From DVEG01 sp964405435 (GTDB lineage: Bacteria; Cyanobacteriota; Cyanobacteriia; Cyanobacteriales; Oscillatoriaceae): a DNA stretch of 64,000 nt. The position numbers and the translations under genes were made by a program. The stretch's first letter is position 1. Each line of letters opens with the position of its first letter. The stretch is taken from the NCBI GenBank assembly GCA_964405435.1, contig CAYOOD010000028.1, positions 17,037-81,036 on the forward strand. Direction: 5' to 3'. Under the pieces are notes generated by a model. That model ran no database searches. It was not told the origin of the DNA and saw only the letters and a list, made by a program, of their open reading frames with translations. Below, piece by piece: positions 1 to 6,574 of this stretch.

Positions 1-928
1 TTTCGGCGGGTGTGGCGGCTTCGCAATTGATCGCTTCAACGGCGACGCCTGCTTTGGAGATGCCTTTTGCGATCGCCTGCGCGAGTGTCGCCGTATTCCC
101 ATACGCGGAAGCATAAATTAGAGCAACTGTCGAGTCTTTAGAATTTTGCTCCTCGCTCCACTTGCGATACAGGTGAGTGAGTTCCGTCAGCCCGTAGCGC
201 ACTAACGGCCCGTGACCGGTTGCGTAAAATTTTACCTGAAAATCAGCTAATTTGTCGAGCGCCGCTAGCACTTGTTTCGCCTGGGAAGCGTGCAAGCAAT
301 CGTAATAAAATTGTCGGTCTTCGCTGTAAATTGCCCAACCTTCATCAAATACTTGGTCGCTGCAAGCGTGGGCTCCGAAAAACTTATCAGTGTAGAGGAT
401 TTGTGTTTTCGGATCGTAAGTACAGAGTTCGTCTGGCCATCGGGGGGTCGGCGTGGCGATGAATTGCAATTCGTGCCCCTTGCCTAAATCGAGCGTATCT
501 TCTCCGCGCACGACGGCAATATTCAATTCTTCGTTTTCAAAGAATTGACGCAGGGCGATCGCTGCCGGATTGGAGCAAAAAAAGGTCAATTGCGGTGCTA
601 ATTCTAGAAGCGCTTTGAGGGTAGCTCCCCGGTTGGCGTTGAAGTGTCCGAGAATGACATAATCTAGCTTATTCAGATCGAAGCGTTCCCGCAATTTAGC
701 CAGATAAATTTCGGTAAACGATTCACCGGGCGGATCGAGCAGGGCGATTTTATCGGCTTGAATCAAAAACGAATTAGCTGTCGTGCCTTTAGCGAGAGAA
801 TATTCTACCTCAAATTTGAGTCTATCCCAAGTGCGCGATCGCACTTCTAGGGTATCTTCAGCAATGTTAATCGCCTGAACATCTCTCGGTTTGCTTGCCT
901 GATTTTGTGCGAGTAAAGTTTCTGGCAT
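1..928 (-). CDS. flv1: Flavodiiron protein Flv1-type, 3' end cut by window edge
   Basis: Partial gene: about 309 N-terminal residues, with the stop lying before base 1. The fold is the metallo-beta-lactamase-like domain of A-type flavodiiron proteins, entering the flavodoxin domain at the edge (VALIYASAYGNTATLAQAIA). The iron-ligand positions are not the classical ones: the HxExDH motif reads GHFNANRG, the next His is Arg (PRWPD), and the ligand Asp is replaced (YTDKFFG). These neutral or basic substitutions are the hallmark of cyanobacterial Flv1, the partner of Flv3 in the Mehler-like reduction of O2 to water downstream of photosystem I. The start ATG at 928 has AGGA 6 bases upstream. The upstream gene flv3 is on the same strand, about 230 bases away. 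The Flv1 rather than Flv2 assignment rests on the flv3 neighbour and on the substitutions. Confidence 0.9.
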   Translation of the reverse strand, partial: MPETLLAQNQASKPRDVQAINIAEDTLEVRSRTWDRLKFEVEYSLAKGTTANSFLIQADKIALLDPPGESFTEIYLAKLRERFDLNKLDYVILGHFNANRGATLKALLELAPQLTFFCSNPAAIALRQFFENEELNIAVVRGEDTLDLGKGHELQFIATPTPRWPDELCTYDPKTQILYTDKFFGAHACSDQVFDEGWAIYSEDRQFYYDCLHASQAKQVLAALDKLADFQVKFYATGHGPLVRYGLTELTHLYRKWSEEQNSKDSTVALIYASAYGNTATLAQAIAKGISKAGVAVEAINCEAATPAE

Positions 929-1069
929 AGTTCCTAGTAAAGTGAATGGTGAACGATTTAATTAGAAAAGTAGCGTTAAAACTTCAATTTATATAAATTC
1001 AACTTTTGACTGAGCTAGTAAAATTTTTCCTAGACCTCCTAGCGTCATTTTGACCTCTCCCCCCTGCCC

Positions 1070-1134
1070 CCTCCCCGTTTCGGGGAGGGGGGAAATTTGG
1101 TTTTCCTCCCCCCTTCCCTAGTAGGGAAGGGGGG
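1070..1134. repeat. Two C/G-rich hairpins between flv3 and flv1
   Basis: Two adjacent inverted repeats lie in the flv3-flv1 gap. The first pairs CCTCCCC with GGGGAGG around a short loop (about 1070-1088). The second pairs CCCCCCTTCCC with GGGAAGGGGGG around TAGTA (1108-1134). Neither is followed by a convincing T-run on the minus strand. They look like the low-complexity intergenic repeats common in filamentous cyanobacteria, but they could weaken read-through from flv3 into flv1. Confidence 0.6.
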
Positions 1135-1156
1135 GTTGGGGGGTTAGGTTTTTCGC

Positions 1157-2884
1157 CTAGTAGTGATTTCCTACTTTGCGGTGGTGAACTGCCGGCATCG
1201 CATCGGGATTGCTGACGCGCCCCTGATCGACGACTGCGTAAACAATGTGGTGATCGGAAAGCTCCATGCGGCTTTTTACCTCGCATTCGAGGTAGGCAAC
1301 GGCATCCGTCAGAATCGGGCAACCATTGCTCGCCGGCTGGGTTTTGACACCAGCAAAGCGATCGGCTCCGGGTGCAAAGCGCTTCAAGAAGTGCTTCATC
1401 AGCGCTTGATAGTTATCTTCGGCGAGGACATTGAGAACAAATTTGTCACCAGCGTGGAGGAGGGCTTCGATCGCCCGATCTTTGGCAACTGCGATCGTCA
1501 ATCCCAACGGTTTGAAGCTTGCTTGCGCAACCCAGCTCGCCAACATGGCACTTTTCACGTCGCCTTTCTGAGCGGTGATAATATAAAGACCGCCGCTGAG
1601 ACGTCCCAAAGCCTTGTCAAGCTCGTTGTCGATGGATTTCATCTGCTTGACGGTTTTCTTGAGGCTGAGCAATTGCCCCAAGTCAGTTCCCGATTCTTCG
1701 CAGAGCTGGTAAGTCGCTTCGGTGGGGGTTTCTTTAATTAAGATGCTGGGGAATGCTTCTTTCAACCCCAACTCTTTGAATTTGTTTCGCAGGGGATAAA
1801 CCGACAAGTCATCGCCGCCGCCGGATTCGCACAGCCCGAAACTTTGCTTGCTTTCAGCAGCGGCAAAAATCGTATTGATAGCCGCCTCGGCATTGGCAGC
1901 GCCGGGAGCGGAAACCGGGGGAGCGCAGAGGATTAAACCGGCAGCAGCGCCGACTAATTCCCGGACTTCTTGGGGTTCGGCTGTTTTGATATCCATCATT
2001 TCCACGGCGACGCCAGTTTTGGTGATGCCGTGGGCGATCGCTTGGCTGAGGCGATCGCTATAGCCGTAATCGGAGAAATAAAAGACTGCTACCGTAGTTG
2101 CTGCCTTGGTTTGCTCTTGGCTCCAAGTTTTGTAGCGCCCGGTGAGTTCTCCCAAATTGTAACGCAATAAGGGGCCGTGACCGGTTGCGATCGTCGCAAT
2201 TTCGCCGAGTTCTGCCATCCGTTTCATGGCGCTGAGTACCGAGCGGGCATTGGGAGCCATCAGGCACTCATAATAAAAGTGATAATCTTCTTCGATCGCT
2301 GCTAAATCTTCATCAAAGGTTGCATCTGAGCAGTAGTGCATCCCAAAGGCGTCGCAGGTGAACAGTACCTGCGTTTTGGCATCGTAGGTAAAAATGGTAT
2401 CCGGCCAGTGCAAGTTGGGGGCCGAGACAAATTCTAAAACATGGCCATTCCCTAAATCCAATTTGTCGCCGTTTTTCACCAACAGCCTCTTAAATGGCTG
2501 ATGCACCAAATTTTCTAAAAATTGAATGGCCACTTTTGCGCCTACGACCGTGGCTTGCGGAGCCAGTTGCAGGACATCGCGAACCAAACCGCTGTGATCG
2601 GGTTCGGTGTGGCTGATAATCAGGTAGTCTATGTCAGCGGGGTTGACGAGGCCGGTGAGGGTGTCCAAGTACAACTGGCGAAACTTTTCGTGGGAGGTGT
2701 CCACGAGGGCCAGTTTTTCGCCGCGAATGATATAGGAGTTGTAAGTGGTGCCGTTTTTCAGCCCAAATTCAATGTCGAAGCGATCGCGATCCCAGTCGAG
2801 CGATCGAATCGCCGTTGTTTCCAGAGCAATTTCGCTGGTTTCCACCGTGAGCCGGCGTTGGGCTCGGTCTGCAAGCACAACCAT
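1157..2884 (-). CDS. flv3: Flavodiiron protein Flv3-type
   Basis: 575 residues with the three-domain layout of cyanobacterial flavodiiron proteins. An N-terminal beta-lactamase-like di-iron domain has the canonical ligand motif HTEPDH near residue 92, LHWPD, CDAFG and ATGHGP. A flavodoxin-like domain spans about residues 255-395 (VFYFSDYGYSDRLSQAIAHG). A C-terminal flavin-reductase domain covers about residues 415-570 (SGGLYIITAQKG). It accepts electrons from NAD(P)H or ferredoxin and reduces O2 to water with Flv1, protecting photosystem I in changing light. An in-frame ATG lies 21 bases upstream at 2905, but 2884 is chosen because AAAGGAGG lies directly before it. The intact ligands contrast with the downstream flv1. 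Confidence 0.93.
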   Translation of the reverse strand: MVVLADRAQRRLTVETSEIALETTAIRSLDWDRDRFDIEFGLKNGTTYNSYIIRGEKLALVDTSHEKFRQLYLDTLTGLVNPADIDYLIISHTEPDHSGLVRDVLQLAPQATVVGAKVAIQFLENLVHQPFKRLLVKNGDKLDLGNGHVLEFVSAPNLHWPDTIFTYDAKTQVLFTCDAFGMHYCSDATFDEDLAAIEEDYHFYYECLMAPNARSVLSAMKRMAELGEIATIATGHGPLLRYNLGELTGRYKTWSQEQTKAATTVAVFYFSDYGYSDRLSQAIAHGITKTGVAVEMMDIKTAEPQEVRELVGAAAGLILCAPPVSAPGAANAEAAINTIFAAAESKQSFGLCESGGGDDLSVYPLRNKFKELGLKEAFPSILIKETPTEATYQLCEESGTDLGQLLSLKKTVKQMKSIDNELDKALGRLSGGLYIITAQKGDVKSAMLASWVAQASFKPLGLTIAVAKDRAIEALLHAGDKFVLNVLAEDNYQALMKHFLKRFAPGADRFAGVKTQPASNGCPILTDAVAYLECEVKSRMELSDHHIVYAVVDQGRVSNPDAMPAVHHRKVGNHY

Positions 2885-3331
2885 CAGTGGCCTCCTTTTG
2901 AGCAACCGTTCTCAGTTCTTTTACATATTGTTACATGACTTCCCGATCTCGCTGAATTAAAAAATCTATCAATACGGTAAGAAACGTAAAACTCACCGCC
3001 TTTGGCTCGGCTGCCTAACTTTGTGAGATTGGTGGTGCGACTATCTGTGAGATAGCGGAAACGATGTACCTCACTTTTGGAGGGGCGAAGCATAAAGCCC
3101 TGCCGCCCAGGCTTGCGCTAAGGCGTCGAGAATCTTGCGGGTGATTCCAGATACTGATTCGCGAATGCTTCGCCCTTCAAGGTATGTAGGTAAAAGTGAG
3201 ATTTTATTAATGTGAGAACTGACGGAAAAGTGCTTTGCAGCGCTTTTCGCAGTCTCAGATCGAACTGCGTCTAGAGAGCTATTGAATTCTGACAGGTATC
3301 ATAGAAGTATCAGACTCTTGCTCTTAGCGCC
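2885..3331. other. Intergenic region upstream of flv3 and uma2
   Basis: This gap separates the divergent flv3 and Uma2-like genes, so it should hold both promoters. Its middle is occupied by the inverted-repeat element at 3070-3200, listed separately. Short open frames here have no recognisable product. Confidence 0.5.
3070..3200. repeat. MITE-like element with nested inverted repeats
   Basis: Outer arms CTCACTTTT (3070-3078) and AAAAGTGAG (3192-3200) are perfect inverted copies. Just inside them lie AGGGGCGAAGCAT and ATGCTTCGCCCTT, also inverted. The inner arms share the GGGCGAAGCATTCG core of the repeats at 20.1-21.0 kb. No transposase is present. It is best read as a small non-autonomous mobile element or a palindromic intergenic repeat. 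Confidence 0.65.
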
Positions 3332-4072
3332 ATGTTAAAGTACAATACTTCGGAATATTTGCCCTCAGCAAAAGACCTGCCCGACTCAGACGACACCCCT
3401 GTGGACAATCAATTACAACATTTAATTCCGGCTCTGTTGGAAGCAATACTGGCTTTTGTTTGGGCGCAGCGATGGGATTGGTTCTTTGGCGTTGACATGG
3501 GGATTTACTACGATCCTAACACGGCGGCGATCGTGCCAGATGGGTTTCTCAGCTTGGGGGTACACCGATTAATCGATGAAGACTTGCGCTTGAGTTATGT
3601 AATCTGGGAAGAAAAGCGCGTGCCAATTCTCGCCCTAGAGGTGGTTTCCCAGAAACGGCGCAAAGAATACAGCAACAAAAAGCAAAAATATACCGATCTG
3701 GGAATTTTATATTATGTAGTTTACAATCCCATGCGCCGCAAAAAACCCCGATTGGAAGTGTATAAGTTGGTGAATGGGGTTTATGAATTGCTAGGGGGAG
3801 AGCCGGTTTGGCTGCCAGAAATCGGATTGGGAATTGGCAGAGAACGGGGAACCTATCAAGGAATTACGCGGGAGTGGCTTTACTGGTATGACGAATCCGG
3901 GCAAAGATATCTGACGCCGGAAGAGAGCGCCGCCACCGCCGAGCAGCGCCGTCTAGAAGCCGAGCAGCGCGCCGCCACCGCCGAGCAGCGCCGCCTCGAA
4001 GCCGAGCAGCGCGCCCAAAAATTGGCAGAGTTACTGCGCAATGCGGGAATCGATCCCGATATACATTTGTGA
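3332..4072 (+). CDS. Uma2 family (DUF820) endonuclease-like protein
   Basis: 246 residues. Residues 30-180 match the Uma2/DUF820 family, a PD-(D/E)XK-like fold greatly expanded in cyanobacteria: a Gly-Val-Asp-Met-Gly and PDGFLSLGV strand, then LALEVVSQKRRKEYSNKKQKYTDLG with the E-x-V and K residues expected at the nuclease core, then YYVVYNP. The C-terminal 50 residues are Ala/Glu/Arg-rich coiled coil made of a 14-residue unit (AATAEQRRLEAEQR) encoded by a 42-bp direct repeat at 3929-4012. Such tails are common in this family. The biological role is unknown, and nuclease activity is inferred from the fold only. The ATG start lacks a strong ribosome site. Confidence 0.82.
   Translation: MLKYNTSEYLPSAKDLPDSDDTPVDNQLQHLIPALLEAILAFVWAQRWDWFFGVDMGIYYDPNTAAIVPDGFLSLGVHRLIDEDLRLSYVIWEEKRVPILALEVVSQKRRKEYSNKKQKYTDLGILYYVVYNPMRRKKPRLEVYKLVNGVYELLGGEPVWLPEIGLGIGRERGTYQGITREWLYWYDESGQRYLTPEESAATAEQRRLEAEQRAATAEQRRLEAEQRAQKLAELLRNAGIDPDIHL
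3929..4012 (+). repeat. 42-bp tandem repeat inside the Uma2-like gene
   Basis: Two nearly identical 42-bp units (3929-3970 and 3971-4012), with a partial copy after them, encode the 14-residue coiled-coil unit of the Uma2-like protein. The copy number could vary between strains by slippage without shifting the frame. Confidence 0.85.
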
Positions 4073-4158
4073 AGTTTCTTTTTTGGCTTTCTGGCGATCG
4101 CACCTTCGCACCCCACCCCCTGCACACCAATAAAAAACCGCCTCCCCACAAAACAGCC

Positions 4159-4191
4159 AGAAACCCGGGTTCTCAAAGAAACCGGGTTTCT
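4159..4191. repeat. AGAAACCCGG/CCGGGTTTCT inverted repeat, copy 1
   Basis: Palindromic unit with arms AGAAACCCGG and CCGGGTTTCT. It lies between the converging Uma2-like gene and groEL, just beyond groEL's stop, so it could act as a bidirectional terminator. Related copies are at 14483, 19513, 34136, 46082, 56348 and 63347. Confidence 0.75.
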
Positions 4192-4228
4192 AACTACCTT
4201 TATGTTAGATTTATTGACGTCCGCCTAC

Positions 4229-5860
4229 TTAGTAGTCGAAATCGCCGCCGCCCGCGCCAGCAGCCGCAGGAGCTTTCTTGGGTTCTGGTTTGTCAACGAC
4301 GATGCACTCAGTTGTCAGCACCATGCTCGCGATCGAAGCGGCATTTTGCAGCGCCGAACGAGTCACCTTGGCAGGATCGACGATACCGGCTTCAAACATA
4401 TCGGTGTATTTGTCATTCGCCGCATCGTAACCGACGTTGAATTCTTTCTCTTTCACCCGCTCGGCAACGATCGCCCCATTTTGACCGGCATTATCCGCAA
4501 TCCGCTTCAGGGGCGCGTACAGAGCGCGAGCAACTATCATCGCGCCGATTAATTCTTCCCCCGTCAAGTTGTCAGCCGCCCAGTCTTCCAGTTGCGGACC
4601 GAGGTGAATCAGCGTCGTACCGCCGCCGGGAACAATTCCTTCTTCTACTGCCGCTTTAGTCGCGTTGATAGCATCTTCCAAACGCAGTTTCCGATCCTTC
4701 ATTTCGGTTTCCGTGGCGGCACCGACTTTCACCACCGCCACACCGCCGGAAAGTTTGGCGAGACGTTCTTGCAGTTTTTCCTTGTCGTAGGAAGAATCGG
4801 TTTCTTCCATTTGACGGCGGATTTGTTCGCAACGAGCTTTAACGGCTTTTTCGTTCCCTTCGGCAACGAGGGTGGTGGTTTCCTTGGTGATGGTGACGCG
4901 GCGAGCTTTGCCGAGCATGTCGAGCTTGGCATTTTCCAGCTTCAATCCGGTGTCTTCGCTGATGACTTGCCCGCCCGTGAGCACGGCGATATCTTCCAGC
5001 ATGGCTTTGCGGCGATCGCCAAATCCAGGCGCTTTCACTGCCGCGACATTCAGCACGCCGCGCAAGCGGTTGACAACCAGAGTAGCGAGGGCTTCTTTTT
5101 CAATATCTTCCGCAATAATCAGCAGCGGCTTGCCAGCACGCGCCATTTGCTCGAGTACCGGCACCAAGTCTTGCACCAGGGCAATCTTCTTGTCGGTAAT
5201 CAAGATGAAAGGTTCTTCCATCACCGCTTCCATGCGCTCGGTGTCGGTGACGAAGTAGGAAGAGATGTAACCTTTGTCAAAGCGCATCCCTTCGGTGATT
5301 TCGATTTCGGTAGTCATGGATTTCCCTTCTTCCAGAGAAATCACGCCTTCTTTGCCGACTTTATCCATTGCTTCAGCAATCATTTGACCGACTTCTTCGT
5401 CGTTGCCGGCAGAGATGGCGGCGACTTGGGCGATCGCTTTTGAATCTTTAATCTCGACCGCGTATTCTTGTATCTTCTCGACTAAAAATTCTGTGGCTTT
5501 GTCAATCCCCCGCTTCAGGGCAATGGGATTGGCTCCCGCCGCTACGTTCCGCAGCCCTTCTTTCACCATTGCGTGAGCCAGCACCGTTGCTGTTGTCGTG
5601 CCGTCACCCGCTGCATCATTCGTCTTAGACGCGGCTTGACGAATCAAAGACACGCCCGTGTTTTCGATGTGGTCTTCTAGCTCAATTTCTTTAGCAATTG
5701 TCACGCCGTCGTTGATAATTTGCGGAGCCCCATATTTCTTTTCTAGGACGACATTGCGACCTTTGGGACCGAGGGTAATGCCTACGGCTTCAGCCAAAAC
5801 GTCAATCCCTTTTTCTAGGGCGCGGCGGGCTTCTTCGTTGTAAATAATGGATTTAGCCAT
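4229..5860 (-). CDS. groEL: 60-kDa chaperonin GroEL (GroEL1)
   Basis: 543 residues, full length for the family. It folds proteins in an ATP-driven double ring capped by GroES. Visible signatures are the N-terminal MAKSIIYNEEARRALEKG, the apical and ATP-site segment DGTTTATVLAHAM (around residues 85-97), SGGVAVVKVGAATETEMKDRK, and AAVEEGIVPGGGT near residue 412. The C-terminus is Ala/Gly-rich and ends GGDFDY rather than in the GGM tail of enterobacterial GroEL; this ending and the linkage to groES match cyanobacterial GroEL1. The ATG is preceded by GGAGGAGACGATTCAC. It lies 82 bases downstream of groES and is presumably co-transcribed from the CIRCE-controlled promoter at 6420-6446. Confidence 0.98.
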   Translation of the reverse strand: MAKSIIYNEEARRALEKGIDVLAEAVGITLGPKGRNVVLEKKYGAPQIINDGVTIAKEIELEDHIENTGVSLIRQAASKTNDAAGDGTTTATVLAHAMVKEGLRNVAAGANPIALKRGIDKATEFLVEKIQEYAVEIKDSKAIAQVAAISAGNDEEVGQMIAEAMDKVGKEGVISLEEGKSMTTEIEITEGMRFDKGYISSYFVTDTERMEAVMEEPFILITDKKIALVQDLVPVLEQMARAGKPLLIIAEDIEKEALATLVVNRLRGVLNVAAVKAPGFGDRRKAMLEDIAVLTGGQVISEDTGLKLENAKLDMLGKARRVTITKETTTLVAEGNEKAVKARCEQIRRQMEETDSSYDKEKLQERLAKLSGGVAVVKVGAATETEMKDRKLRLEDAINATKAAVEEGIVPGGGTTLIHLGPQLEDWAADNLTGEELIGAMIVARALYAPLKRIADNAGQNGAIVAERVKEKEFNVGYDAANDKYTDMFEAGIVDPAKVTRSALQNAASIASMVLTTECIVVDKPEPKKAPAAAGAGGGDFDY

Positions 5861-5942
5861 GTGAATCGTCTCCTCCTGAATTGATCGCGATTTTGAGGAT
5901 TTCTAGAACTGATGCGATTAGCGTTTAGCGGTTGGCTAATGG

Positions 5943-6254
5943 CTAGTCAAGGGTTGCCAGAATGTCCTTTTCAGAAAGCAGGACGTATTCTTCGGAGCCT
6001 AATTTAATATCGGTTCCTGCATATTTGGAATAGAGGACGCGATCGCCGATTTTGATTTCCAATGTCTGGCGCGAACCGTCATCATTGCGCTTGCCGGGAC
6101 CGACTGCCACCACTTCCCCTACTTGGGGTTTTTCTTTGGCGGTGTCGGGCAGGAGAATTCCGCCAGCAGTTTTTTCTTCAGATTGACTGACTTTGACGAA
6201 GACGCGATCGCCAAGTGGTTTAACAGTAGAAACGCTCAGAGATACGGTTGCCAT
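5943..6254 (-). CDS. groES: 10-kDa co-chaperonin GroES
   Basis: 103 residues, the normal family length. It forms the heptameric lid of GroEL. The sequence shows VKPLGDRVFVKV, the mobile loop EEKTAGGILLPDTAKEKPQ, and the basal GDRVLYSKYAGTDIK segment. A GTG three bases upstream opens the same frame, but ATG at 6254 is better placed behind GGAGGATTGTG. It is the first gene of groESL and lies 166 bases downstream of a near-consensus CIRCE operator. Confidence 0.97.
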   Translation of the reverse strand: MATVSLSVSTVKPLGDRVFVKVSQSEEKTAGGILLPDTAKEKPQVGEVVAVGPGKRNDDGSRQTLEIKIGDRVLYSKYAGTDIKLGSEEYVLLSEKDILATLD

Positions 6255-6419
6255 CACAATCCTCCAGGCGCTTAAGTCTGAATCTGGTTAGGTCTAATAT
6301 TAGAGATTTTACAGAGAGCGCGAGATGGCTTATAGTTTTCTAACTCTTCCGTGAATCTAGCGAAAAACGATGATTTTCGAGTGGCGATCGTCGTCAGTCG
6401 CGCGGGATTCACTTCCGAG

Positions 6420-6446
6420 TTAGCACTCTCAACTCTCGATTGCTAA
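6420..6446. promoter_or_regulatory. CIRCE operator of groESL
   Basis: TTAGCACTC, then 9 bases, then GATTGCTAA. The left arm is the perfect CIRCE half-site and the right arm differs from GAGTGCTAA by one base. CIRCE is bound by the heat-shock repressor HrcA, so groES-groEL should be derepressed by heat. Confidence 0.93.
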
Positions 6447-6574
6447 TTTAGCGGAGAGAAAAGGCGATCGCAACACTTTTTCGTGTACGGCTTACCGAAC
6501 TGCCAGCGTGCAGTAAACCCCACAGGCTGAGGCGATCGCGCCAAAGTACAGGGAGCGCCCGGGCACGTCAACGC

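Noticed and set aside
1163..1741. 192-codon plus-strand open frame opposite flv3
   Set aside because: Antisense shadow of a well-supported gene; no known domain or ribosome site.
4592..5443. 283-codon plus-strand open frame opposite groEL
   Set aside because: Antisense to groEL; its length is an effect of groEL codon use.
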